From Favolaschia claudopus (Eukaryota; Basidiomycota; Agaricomycetes; Agaricales; Mycenaceae), in the NCBI GenBank assembly GCA_037176885.1, contig JAWWNJ010000024.1, positions 434,001-498,000 on the forward strand: a stretch of DNA of 64,000 bases. Direction: 5' to 3'. A model generated the notes under the pieces. The model was not told the origin of the DNA, ran no database searches, and worked only from the letters and a program-made list of their open reading frames with translations. Numbering within the stretch: position 1 is the first letter of the stretch; each line of letters begins with the position of its first letter. Below are positions 20,901 through 32,230 of the stretch, one piece after another. The position numbers and the translations under genes are program-made.

Positions 20901-23176
20901 CCGTCGCTAGCAAGATCGCACAACAGGCGTCCAGCAAGGAATCTAATGTTGGTGCCCTGCTTACCAATCGAAGGCCACTTCGAACGACGGAAACGCCCAA
21001 GGCGCGACCAGTGATCGGCCTTCAACTCTTTCATGCGGTGAAGCAACACGTCCAACGAAACGCCGAGGAAGTCATGGCCGACGATTACATCGGGATCTGC
21101 TTTGTGCATAGCATCTGTGGCGAAATGAGACTTGCAGCTTATAAAACAAGAAAAGAGATGTACTAAGTAGACTGCTAAGCAGCATACGCTCATTCTTCAC
21201 GGGCGAGATAGCGCTTTTCCCGTTCGCTCTCGCTTGCGTTTCAAAGTTGGCCGGGAACTGGTCAAGCGGACGAACAAATGTTTGAACCGTGCACGGAAGT
21301 CCTTCCAGAGCTTTAGAGTCTTCGATGGACACTATGCAAAGAGATCGAGTCAAACGGAGACCACGGTGAGTTGTAAAACAAGTCCTCACAGTTGTGCCAG
21401 ATTCTTGCAGTGACGCAAACGACTTCCCGCTTATTTTCGTGGTGGTTTACGATGGTACGGATGCTGAGACTCATGACCGTGAGCGGAGGGGCCTCCTTCG
21501 GGGCATTCACGTCTGTGTCGGGGAAGGGATTTATATCCTTGGGGTCTGTTACCGTGACCTCCAGTTTACACCAGGAGAACTAGAGAGCATGAGTCAACCG
21601 ATACAAGAGAACAGAGGCATCCCCTCACATTCTTATTTTCGATTTTGGGATCTTTTATCGTCAACCAACAAGGCCCCATGATTTTTCGTTTCATTACAAG
21701 AAGCTCGAAGGCAGTTGTGTTCGTCCCAAATATCCTAGCGATGTTGGGAGTGGGGTTGGCCCCGGTGATAGGTAGTTGGGGTTCTGCAGCGGCTCGATGA
21801 ATAACGTATATCGATGCACCGAAGCAACTCACCGTCAAAACCGTACACGACTTTGAGCCACTGCGACTCCTCCCTGGGTACATCCGACTCCCCAAAGGCA
21901 TAGTTGCGCTTAACAAATTTCGATTTCCACGACTTGATACCGGTTTTGACACGCAGCATGTCAAGATCCTTGTAAACGTCCATCGGGTCTGGAATATCAC
22001 CAAATTCGTCGGGCTTGGTTCGAGGCAGAATGAACACATTGCGTTCGATGTTCTCGACTGTGATGCAGCAGGAGACCCATGCGTTGGTAACCTTGTCCTT
22101 GAGTTTCCCAACGAAATACAAACGTCCTTCGTTTTCGAGATATTCTAGCCAGAAGAATCGAAGCGAACCGTCCGGTTCGAGCGCAGAGACTGTGCTGGAT
22201 TGGGTCGACGACGAAGCGGAAACTGGTCCTAGCACATCCTCCGGAGCGGTTACAGGGAGAGAGTCATAAACGGAGAGCCACGCTGGTACTGCGTCTTCCT
22301 CTCTCTTCGGCTTCGGCTTGACTTCTGGTTTTCGGTCGACTTGCATCGGCGCAACCGCATCATCCATGTCGTCAACGTCATCAGCCATAAACGAATCCAT
22401 ATCTACATCGTTGAAGTCGTCGGAACCACTCTGTACATCGAGATGGGCGAGACGCTCGGCGGCAGGCGTCATATCACTGCCATCCGTCTTGAGTTTTTTC
22501 TGGGGACTGCTGTAATCGTCGCCAGAGAATTCAAGTTCCATAGGGCCGTCCGAAGAAGTGTCTCCGTATGCAGGAGGACTGCGATAGGCAGGTGAAGGCT
22601 TCCGTTTGCGCGATCTAGGAGCAGGCGGTAGTTCGATGGGAGCGGCGTCCAATTCGCCTAGCAAATTTGCCATGAAATCACTTTCCTGCTCCTTCGACAC
22701 TACGGGTCGGTAGGCACTGATGTCTGGCTTTGGAGGGGGAGGTGGCTTGGGTTTTTTTGCTTTCGTCGACGCGTTTTTGCCTGAAATCCATGCGTTCAAG
22801 AAAGTTAGAGCATTTAGCGCTCTAAAGAGCTCACCTCTTTTCTTAGCAGGGACATCTTCTTCGGAGTCTTCGTCTTCCTCATCACCTCCACCCCAGTCCT
22901 CCTCATGGCCGTCGTCAACGTAGCCACCTACGCCATCATCCTCCACAAAATCATCCCTCTGAAGTCTTCCCCGCACGATACTCCTGTATTGGTCTTCCGT
23001 GACTTCGTCGTAGATATCCACATCCTCCTCCTACACGCGCTAATAAATGAGGGAACAAAGGAGAGCAACGACGCGTTTCCGACCTTTCTGACGCGCCGCC
23101 CACCCGCCCTGGCGCGTTTGTATTCCGCTAATTTGTCGAGTTTCGACTGTTTCTCGCGTCGGGTACGGTCCGCCAT
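17970..23176 (-). CDS. POL1: DNA polymerase alpha catalytic subunit
   Basis: Extends the RNA primers made by primase at origins and on Okazaki fragments. Nineteen exons join in phase: 23176-23084, 23030-22835, 22780-21833, 21783-21629, 21579-21390, 21331-21164, 21114-20894, 20841-20597, 20549-20237, 20181-20029, 19974-19807, 19748-19468, 19414-19282, 19228-19009, 18956-18858, 18806-18631, 18562-18329, 18263-18167, 18103-17970 (1407 residues, normal for the family). Family-B motifs are complete: region [12 protein letters not shown] near residue 818, region [16 protein letters not shown] near 903, and region I YGDTDSVF near 953 with its catalytic Asp pair. The N-terminus has the acidic [15 protein letters not shown] motif. 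The C-terminus carries cysteine pairs ([18 protein letters not shown]) of the zinc/Fe-S module that binds the B subunit. No broken motif. Confidence 0.97.
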
Positions 23177-23537
23177 CGTGGCTGGTGCTCAGGACGCGAT
23201 GTGTGGTTCTGTTGATTCTCAGTGGCCTTGGTGTTCCCACGCCGAGTAATTTCATGAAAAAGCATAAGTATTCCGAAAATTCTATGGCGTATATTCCTCC
23301 GCGAGGTGGGATCATAACCAAAGTACAAGAGCATATGTATGTAGTATATTCGATCATAAGGTAGGAGTTGATGTCTATGATACAGATTGTGAGTGGGGTT
23401 GGGCCGTGCCAGTTTAAATCAGAATAGTGCAGCATCGTCCCCTGCGAGACCGATGGTTACTGTAATTTTGGGGTATGGTGGGGGAAACATTGGTCGGGAG
23501 GGAAAGCGAATAGAGTTCAAGATATGGGGAATCTGGA
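23177..23537. other. intergenic, no gene seen
   Basis: 361 bp between the POL1 start and the end of the carrier gene, both minus strand. It should contain the POL1 promoter. No TATA box or other element is evident. Confidence 0.35.
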
Positions 23538-24689
23538 TCACTTGCTTTCCCAGCGTAATATGCCCTCGTATATCGAAAACATAACGGCTGCGTTTGGCAC
23601 CACACGCATGAGATGTGCGCTGAGACCGCCGTATAATCGCCGGGCACCCTCTTCCGCAATGACGAGCCGCAACGTCTGCATAAGGCCAGTGTATTTGACA
23701 ACACCATTGACTTTTGGCTGCCGAAGTCGTGTTCGAATGACCTGAAATCTTGTCAGCATTATGATGCACAAGAGCATTAAGCAAGGAGCCATACCTCATG
23801 AGGATATGTGATGAGCGTAGCGACACACTTCGCCGTTCCTGCGCTCCCTAGCAAACCCAACCACTCCAAAGCCCCGCCCTTCCCTTCCCCTTCCGCCCCA
23901 CCAGTAACTTCTCGCTTCAGCCTCTCGTACAAAACCCATTGTATCGTCCCTTCAGTCACGCCGAGGTAGCTTGCGCTCAAACCTTTGTAAAAGCCGCGAA
24001 CCCCCTCCTCCCGTAAAATCATCTTGATAGTAGCCCAACTCCCTCCCAACGCGGTGCCGCTTCCCCCATGTACACCGGACTCCAGTTGCAGGCGCGTTTT
24101 GACCACCCAAATCGGATTCGTCGCAGTCCCCGTGGCTATACCAGCAATAGCAGCAGCAGTGAGATGAACCCAGGTGTTTTCTCTTCCATCATTGAAATTA
24201 TTGGCAATGAGTTGTTTGCCATTCCCATATGTGAAAAAGTTTATGGAACGAGCGGGAACGACGCCGACAAGCGTAGGCCCTAAGCCCTTGAATAATGCAC
24301 GAGGGGACTCATCCCGGTAGATGTCCCTGTCGAAAACATCAATTGCTGACCAGGAATGAACCAAATAGCTTGGGTTGCGCACCGCAGTATATGGCCAGTT
24401 TCTACAAAGTTGTAGAAGATGTTTGGACGCGGTGCAGTGTACGCTCCTGCTCCGCCTGCCATGGACACGGTGCTGGCTTTTTCACGAAAGAAACTTGACT
24501 GTAGTCGCGTCTTCACAACATCGAAGGGGCTTGTTACGATAGCACCGCACATTCCACCCAAACTAGAAACATTCATTATTCAGATACACATTACGACGAA
24601 AGCCGTAGTTCGCACCCTCCAGCCACGAAATGTCGCCATGATTTAGCTGGAAGATACGACGTCGAGGGTTGTGGAGCAGCGTCCGACAT
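23538..24689 (-). CDS. RIM2: mitochondrial pyrimidine nucleotide carrier (Rim2/SLC25A33-36 type)
   Basis: Inner-membrane carrier exchanging pyrimidine (deoxy)nucleotides for mtDNA and RNA synthesis. Four exons join in phase: 24689-24616, 24562-24383, 24326-23795 and 23741-23538, giving 329 residues. The three carrier repeats are each marked: SPFDVVKTRLQ, TNPIWVVKTRLQ and TYPHEVIRTRLRQ. The second signature begins NPIW rather than the usual Pro-x-Asp/Glu, as in known Rim2/SLC25A33-36 carriers, which also share the HFVAGG start. The start MSDAAPQ lies just before the first helix. Assignment to Rim2 rather than another P(I/L)W carrier (FAD/folate, NAD) rests on overall resemblance and is likely but not certain. 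Confidence 0.85.
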
Positions 24690-24925
24690 TTTTGCAGAGT
24701 TGCAGGTAGTAGTGCAAGTAGCAAGACGTGTGCAGGCGACTATCAGTCTATATTCAAGCCGAAGAACCGTACAAGAACGAGCGCAGAGCCAGAGACCTGA
24801 ATCGAGGTGAAAGTTTGGAGGAAGACTTGAGGAAGACGAAAAAGTTGCCGAGCATAACGTAATCAGTTTCTCGTGCTTGCCGCCGCCCATCTGGATCGAC
24901 TCGGAGTGTGCCACGGTCGACGGCG
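24690..24925. promoter_or_regulatory. bidirectional promoter between RIM2-type carrier and RPC8
   Basis: Only 236 bp separate the two divergent start codons, so both core promoters lie here. No TATA box is visible, as expected for housekeeping genes. Confidence 0.4.
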
Positions 24926-25842
24926 ATGTTCAACCTAGCCATTCTAAAAGACAAAGTCTCCGTTCACCCTTCCGATTTCGGTGGTCCCCAAGAGCAAGCT
25001 ATCATCTCCGAGCTGAACAAAAAATACGCCAACCGCGTCCTCCACGACGTCGGCCTCTGCGTCTGCGTTTTCGACATCACCGAAGCCGGGGAAGGCAAGG
25101 TCCGCTATGGCGATGGCTTTCTGTGGTATACAGGTTCAGCTTCCTCTCGGTCGAATGAACGAAGTACATATCATGTTAATTCTATGTATCTGGCAGTGAT
25201 TTTCCGAATGGTGATCTTTCGACCATTTGCCTCTGAAGTAATCCTCGCAAAGGTCATGTCTTCAGATCGGTATGGAGTACGACGTGCGTTCCTCCATTTT
25301 ATCATTACCGTTACGGTATCAGTAATTCAAAATCGTCCAGTCACTCTGGGTTTCTTCGACGATATCTATATCCCTGTTGCATATCTACCCGCTCCGAACG
25401 CCTTGTACGTGATGCCTTCAGCCACTCCCTCAACTCTTCTTGGTATCTTCATTCATTTAACCCCTCCAGCGATCCCAACGAGCCTGCGCACTTCTGGCTC
25501 CCCAGCGCCGAAGAAAATACCCCCCTCTTAGACAGCCCAACGGCAGAACGAATGTGGATCGACAAGGGCGAGGTAGTCCGTGTCCGCGTCGAAGCCGACG
25601 AATTCTACGACGATGAGCCGGGTCCCGTTAAAATGGCCGACGGCGTGCAGGTCGTCAAAGACGCCCAGGCTCGAGCGCCCTTTACAATCACTGTATGTTC
25701 CATTGCTCGGCTTTCTCCAGGTTTCCGCTGAGTTGAATCCCAGGTGTCCATGGCTGAACAGGGTTTGGGGCCGACGTCGTGGTGGAGTGCAGCTGAGCCG
25801 GAAGGAGGCGAGGAGGGCGACGCTGCCATGGATGAAGGGTAG
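24926..25842 (+). CDS. RPC25: RNA polymerase III subunit RPC8 (Rpc25)
   Basis: Rpb7-like stalk subunit that works with Rpc17 in Pol III initiation. Five exons join in phase: 24926-25133, 25197-25283, 25341-25404, 25470-25692 and 25744-25842, giving 226 residues. The N-terminal SHS2-like half starts MFNLAILKDKVSVHPSDFGG and includes LNKKYANRVLHDVGLCVCVFD and FRMVIFRPFASEVILAKV. The OB-fold half has LTLGFFDDIYIPVAYLPAPN, FDPNEPAHFWLP, WIDKGEVVRVRVEADEFYDD. The C-terminus is acidic. Divergent from the carrier gene. Confidence 0.93.
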
Positions 25843-27717
25843 ATTCTCGGCAGCTTAAACTTGGTCTCGTTTCCTTGTTGTATTACTAGATATCTCACTG
25901 TATTCTATTCAGATCGAGCATCTCGTTTGCCGGATATCATCAAACCACTGTGCAAATTTCCGACGGCGAATCGTATACTGCAACTCATTTATTATCAGCC
26001 CACAATACAGAAATCGCTGGGTGGATCGGTCAAATCGCCTTCGGATACTTCCACTTGAACCATCTCTTCAAGCTTATTGACCGCCGTTGATCGAATTGAA
26101 TTCTCCTCCACATTCGAGCGTTGCGCTGACCCGAATGAATCTCCGAAATGGACAACTTCCGAGTGTTTTTGCAAAGTCGCTCAATGGCACTCACAAAAAA
26201 TCGCTCTTAGTTCTCAAGACAAATGAAAGGAAAGAGCCACCGTCAAATAAATTGAAAACGACTAGCTACAAATACACCGAAGGTACCTAAAAAAGAAACG
26301 AGAAGACAAACCCTGCGATTTGAACGTGCTATTGGTCGACCCGAAAGTCTTAAGCCGGGGGGGCCCACGACAAGGGTGCACGAGGGTAGCGAACCCACCC
26401 CCCGGAAGGCGCCTGCAGACGCGGGCTCACACTTTGCGCGGCTGTAAAAGATGTGAGGGACAATAGCGCGAATAAGAAGACGATCGTACCCAAGAAACTC
26501 CGAAGGATACAAAACCCTCGCGGCGCCGAAGCTACTCACAGGGCCCTAAAAATGACTTCAGCCTCAAGTCGAAAATGCGACAAGAAGAAGAGAAACTCAC
26601 CGACTGGGTTGCCACACCCACCCTAAGGAGGAGACTGTGACCTTGAGTCCAAGGGTGCTGTGAGCCTTATAGTCACCCGAAAAAACACAACAATAGTATG
26701 TGAGTCTCGACTCCGGCTGGGGTGGTTGCTCGAGGGCCTGCGGACGCGAATCAGTCAAGACGAACAAGAGAAGAAACAGATGAAGCAAACTGACCCAGGG
26801 AAAGCCAAGGCCCCGCTACTCCATGAGAGAAGGCTGCAAACGAGGGATCTCCAGCGGATTGGGCCATCGAGCCAGTCCCCGAGCGACACACACGATGCCG
26901 CCGGTCAAAGGTCTACTGCCCGCCCCCCACGCCCGGTATACAGTCGCCATGCGCATGCCGCCAGACCGGTAACCGTGCGCTCGTATGAAGATGGTCGCGT
27001 ACTATCCTTCTTACGAGAGCACGGTTACAGGTCCGGAAAGCCGAGCAATGACCTGCCCAGGTAGTGAACCGGCCTCGTCCTTTCGCTCATGGTCTGCAAG
27101 GAAAAGGTGAGTTATGGGCGAAAAAGACTACATACCTCGCGCAACTCACCCAACGCATCTCGCCGTTTGCTGCATCCTCCACAGCTACCGAGCTATCAGC
27201 CTGCTCGAAAGTTGTGGAAGAGTCAGAAAACCAAGAGATGTGGTGGGAGAGAAGAAGGCTCTGAGGAAATTACCCCTAGAACCTGTTGCTTTTATGCAAT
27301 GAGCCTGCACGCACGGACCACGGCATGTATTGATATGTTTGTTTCCCCCTTTTCGTGACTGTTTTTGTGACCCAAGCGGCGGACTTTGAGCAAACCTCTG
27401 AAATTTCCAAATTTGGAAGACATAGCATCAAAAACGCCGATCGGTATAGCAACTTCTATACTGGGAAATGCCGTTTACTTCCACGGACTCAGATATCGAT
27501 GCTTCCGATGCATATCAGGCATCATTAACACTTCATTAGCTTGACTTCCGAGTTTTTTTCCAAGCGCGAGGAGTTCAGAAACAGGTGATGAAACACAATC
27601 TCACATGTCAGCAAGGGTCAGGGTAAGGAAGGATACGATCACTGGCTCGTTAAACATCATAATTAACAGGGTATAAATCCACGATAAGTACCCAAATAAT
27701 AATTCGGAAGCCCCCAT
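25843..27717. other. 1.9 kb stretch without a recognisable gene
   Basis: No frame here resembles a protein family and no intron chain joins the frames. The plus strand is purine-rich from about 26480 to 26830. An imperfect hairpin lies at 26961-27036. The stretch could be a decayed element or a noncoding transcript; the sequence alone does not decide. Confidence 0.4.
26961..27036. repeat. imperfect inverted repeat able to form a long hairpin
   Basis: The left arm 26961-26985 and right arm 27012-27036 pair at 22 of 25 positions (core GTAACCGTG against CACGGTTAC). A further GAAG/CTTC match lies just inside the arms, leaving a loop of about 16-18 nt. The stem could be a foldback element remnant or a small-RNA precursor. 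There is no terminal-repeat transposon around it that I can see. Confidence 0.6.
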
Positions 27718-30033
27718 TTAAACGCGGAACTTAGATTCCCCCTCGCCTCTTACTCCCCGGCCGAACAATCTCAAGCCCAAGAGTCTTACATCCACCCAGA
27801 AATCTGACACACGCTGACTCCACGACAAATGCCTCTCCGTCCACACATACCCCACAAGCGCCAGAAAAACCGCCACTACAGCCGCACCCATAACTCCTCT
27901 CACCTCGACTCTCCCGATTTGGAAAACCGTAATCAGGAATGCAAGCGCAAATGTGACCATGCTAAAATATTACAGGTGTCAGAGAAGGTGCGTTAGGAAA
28001 CTAGAACAAAGGTGAAATTCACCCCCAAACCATCAGAGCCGAAGGCAAAGAAAGTATGATCGATAATGGTTCCAACCCATGCGTTGTACCGTGTCTTTGG
28101 AAAAATGCAGCCTGAGATGGTTTTATAATGAGTTAGACAAGGCATTTGACAGTAAACATACCGCCGTATCGACGTCTGGCACATCTGGCGTCGTAGAGTG
28201 ATACTTGCGTAAGAGTACGATACCTGAGAAAATCAATCGGCGTGTGAGGATGACACCGTATGGTTTGTCTCTTACTTATGATAACCGACCCAAAGCTAAA
28301 ACAAATCGACGTATAACTGGCGAGCTGCGCACCAAAAGATTCTAGGGTTGGGGGTATTGCCAGAAACGCCATGTTGGTATTTAGAATGAGAGTTCCCTGG
28401 TTGAGTCATTGTTGAATTTCTCGAAGTGTTTTGGTAACATGTAACATGACATTTACGCACATAAAGAACAAGGTCTTGCCATTCCTCGCGTAGCTCCCTC
28501 AGTAGTTTATGCCACGACGCAAAGTTAATCAGCTGGTCGGTGTTGCTGTCTTCAATAGCGCGAAGATGGTGGATGGGAGCATTCAGCAGAAAAGGTGAAA
28601 TCATCCGAAGAAAATACGATCTCTCTGGTTTATATCCGTATACCGAGTCGGTGTTGTTGAGACGGGAAGTTTTTTCGCCATGAAAGTCATAAAACCGCTC
28701 TCGTGCTACAGGTGATTTTTTTGTTAACTCATTGGTAAGCGCAGAAAGACGGGGTAGAACTTGCCAAATTCCTTCATGAATCGAGCTACGTGTACTATTG
28801 CTTAAATCATTATGATCACAACAATACTGGCAACCACTTACCGAAGATGGCGATCGAACCCTGGTTCATTTTGACTCGCGAGGACGCGTTGGAAGGTAAT
28901 CTCAAATCGTCCATCATGTCTCGCGTTAACGAGAGCCGCCGAGATAATTGTTCAACTGAGAATCGTAGCGTGGTTGAAGTAGAACTCATTGTATCTACAG
29001 GGTAGAATTAATCGACGAACAATTTTCCGTTATACAGAACACCTCACCGCCAATACTATAGATAATTGTATCGCGCAGTTCGAGCAGCATGTCTGGAGAA
29101 AATGAGACTGAAATCGGGAAATATTCGCAGTGTAGCCTGTGACGGTGACACTGAATCCAAAACCGTGAATTTCTGCTGAACATTAATATCATTTTCCCAT
29201 ACATCAAAACCACGAAAAACTCACCAATTGAACTTCATCCACATACCAATATTGAATTTCCAGTCCCATTTCTGATTGTATGAGACGCAATGCACACAAA
29301 ATGGACACCAAGAAACTCACGGACGTGTGACGCTGTCTCAATGCCAGGAACAAAGTCCCATATTTCTAGCGTATTCATTTCGAATTCCTCTGCCCAGAAA
29401 ACAGTACGTTCGGAATGATCCACGAGATAATAGCCGCATTGTGTGTTATCTGGACGCTCGGCGAGAAGATCCAAGACGATATCGATTTGGTTGGACTCTG
29501 CTTCTAACAGGGCCTTGATACTCGGCAATTCCAGAAGCTGGCTGAGTGCAGAGTTGATTTGAGCGAGCAAGACATTATCGTAGAGGTAGCAATCCGTGAA
29601 TACCCGCTGAGGATGTGAATGGCAAAGATCAATAGGAATTCAACCCAACACGATCGACGTACATGTTTCTCGTGCAAAAAATACAGACATCCTTCAGGAT
29701 GGCGATGTCCCTTCCACTCAGGCGGCTGGTTGCTACAAATGTAACATCAACCGTATCCGTCAGAAATCTGTGCGTATTCCCATTGATTTGAATTACCGCG
29801 AAAAAGACCGAGACAATGGCTTCACGGGATAGTCGGTATACTTCCGCTCACTAAATTCCATATTGAATACAACCTGAGATCGAAAATTTCAGGCCGGCTA
29901 CGAACAGAGTCCTCCGGCGAGCGTATCGCTGAAAGCTTTCCGGGGAAATAGGCTGTAATTTGAGGGCTGCGGGAACACTGCCAGGCGCTTTTGAAGAGTC
30001 GGACGGCGCTTGATTCGAGGCGGCGTCGTTCAT
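27718..30033 (-). CDS. fungal multi-pass membrane protein with a WW-like YYLVDH core
   Basis: Thirteen exons join in phase: 30033-29906, 29850-29797, 29732-29663, 29606-29321, 29271-29247, 29136-29048, 28994-28842, 28794-28765, 28705-28461, 28396-28276, 28223-28162, 28111-28023, 27961-27718 (531 residues). The N-terminal part has PESFQRYARRRTL and a WW-like run (PPEWKGHRHPEGCLYFLHE), then CGYYLVDHSERTVFWAEEFE and EIQYWLHCEYFP. The C-terminal half has three or four hydrophobic segments (NMAFLAIPPTLESF, SFGSVIISIVLL, ILSLPSALMVWGMVTFALAF, GAAVVAVFLALVGYVW). I know this arrangement as a recurrent uncharacterised agaricomycete family; no function is established. Two features stand out: a 25-nt exon and one GC-AG intron (28764-28706). 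Confidence 0.8.
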
Positions 30034-30422
30034 CGCTTCAGTATCGCTCTTAGCCTCGTCGAGTCAGTCAAACAGCAGTGTTCGGTGGCGGAGAGGGCGC
30101 GGCAAGTTAGGTCGACTTTGAGAGCAAAGTAGTTGGGAGAAGAACGACGTTGCACGCGATATCATCCATCATAAGCGCCGCACTTGCATTTAACTGTAAC
30201 AGCATGCTGGCACTGGCAGAAATAATCCGAGGCTCAAGCGCCTGAGTCGGCCCGACACTTGCTGTGGGTGGGCGCCAATCGGAGTCAATTGATTGCCGAG
30301 TTGCCGGTGCACCGCTTCAACATTGGTGCCACTGACTGTGGCGCAGCCGCTCCAGGCCTTCGTCTTTTGCTTTTAAACCACCACCTCCATCCCACACAGA
30401 CAAACCTACCATCTACCTGTAC

Positions 30423-31111
30423 ATGGGTTCCTCAGCGAATCCTATCACTGGCAAACCGAGACCCAAACCACGGCCCAAACCTCACGCAGTACGCCCTCCT
30501 GTTCACCTCAAGCCAGTCACTCGATATCTGACTCTTCTTTGCAGTAGTTGAAACAATCGTCTTTCATAACGATTCTGCGTCGCGCTCAGATGCACGATTT
30601 ACCGAGACGCGGGCTGCCGACGTTGTTGATTCCTACCCTTTCGTATCGCACTCGAAACCACCGGCGCCCACGAAATGCCACACTCGCGCCGCAGTCTCCG
30701 ATCTACACCTACAATCCCCAAGCCATGGGAGATCAGACTGAGCGCTCGGGTGCCACTTCGAATCTACGCATGCTCGATGCCTTGTTGGATCGGAGTGCAG
30801 TTTGGCCGAAGCTGAGTGGCGAGCCGACGACGAGTTTTTTTGACGACGCGAGCATTGTACTTACTACTTGCAATTTGCAACTGTACTATAGACATTCGGA
30901 CAATATTCACTGCTGTATTCCGTGGCATATGGGCAGTATTATTTTCACGGCCATCAACGTTTCTTTGCCACTGAAGCGCGCCATCGACGCAATGCAAAAG
31001 CAGAACCGTCTACAGACTCCAAATAAGCACGGCACTTCTGTCCATTCTTCAATGTCGATGTCTACACTTGGTCTACACCGTCTTCGTGCATGCGTCTCCA
31101 ATTCCACTTAG
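30423..31111 (+). CDS. doubtful two-exon gene, no family recognised
   Basis: An ATG at 30423 opens MGSSANPITGKPRPKPRPKP, ending at a GTACGC donor (exon 30423-30488). An acceptor ...GCAGTAG at 30547 would join in phase to a 187-codon frame ending at 31111. The joined 209-residue product is basic at first and has no domain or membrane segment that I recognise. The second half has no family-like pattern, so the frame may be open by chance. The region is otherwise the upstream flank of the membrane-protein gene at 30033. Confidence 0.25.
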
Positions 31112-32230
31112 TTGTCTGAACCGGATCATCCTCTCTGGAGTCTACAATTGAATTTTGAATCGTCTCCGATCTACTGCACCATCGAACACCCCCGCTCACC
31201 ATCTCTTCAAAAGCCTGGCTCTCATAAGCATGACAGGCTGGGTGGCCGCCCTTGATCCTTCTCAATTTTGATCTTGAACAGACTCAAAATAGACTCACCC
31301 GGATCTCGACTGGTTAAAGCCGGCCAGCTCGCAGTTCTCCGCCTTCCGGAGCCGCGTTACTCGACCTTACCCGACCCCATACGGTCGCAACATCCCCGGG
31401 CACTCGGCCACTGCCTGCCACTGCTCAATCGGCCTTCAAGGTTGTCGCAGCCCTGCGTTTCGAACAGAGTTCCGAACTCATCTCAGTGGCATTCTCACGG
31501 CGTTTTTCTTCATTCACTGATCGTCATATGCATATCACCAATAACAACTTTACATTTAAGTGAGTAGCGCCTGGCCAGTGGCGGAAGCGAAATGGATAGA
31601 ACAGCGCTCAGAGTCAATAGACATCGCTTGACAAGATCAACGCTTGAAGATCTGCGTTCTCCGCTTCCTCTTTGATGCTTTTCGCACAAAAATATCTCGG
31701 TAAATACTATAGGACCTAAGGCTAGGACAGGGCAGGACTATGATATGATGTTTTGTCAATGCCGATCTCTTCGCGAGAGTTTCAGTTCATCAGTTCATTT
31801 CGACTCGTGGAGATGTGAGACCTGCTTGCAATCTACCTCAATCTACTTGCTTGCGGTGATATCGATAGCAGCAGGTGGTGCTGGCGAATCAAATCCAGTG
31901 AATCCCGCATGGTAGATGACTGGCGAACGTATCACTGCAGATGTGTTGTAAGGCGTCGCAAGCGGCAAATTCGAGCGGAGAAATGGGGTGAGAAACTTCT
32001 CGCTTCAAGTACGCGGACGGACGAATCGGTCAATGGGCGCTGGGCGTTGATCGGGCGGAAGAAACGGGAAAGATGCCTTGAACATGTCGACTGAGCGAAA
32101 AAAATTACAAGGTTACAGGATTTTTTGACGTTGCAAGAAGGGAGGATAAATTAGCGGGACTCGCCCAAGAGATCGTACGCGTAAGACGTCGTGGTTGTCG
32201 GAGGAAGGAAACGGGCAAGATGATGCGCAC
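31112..32230. other. 1.1 kb intergenic stretch, no gene seen
   Basis: Short unrelated frames only. It ends at the stop of the PLAC8 gene. Confidence 0.4.
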
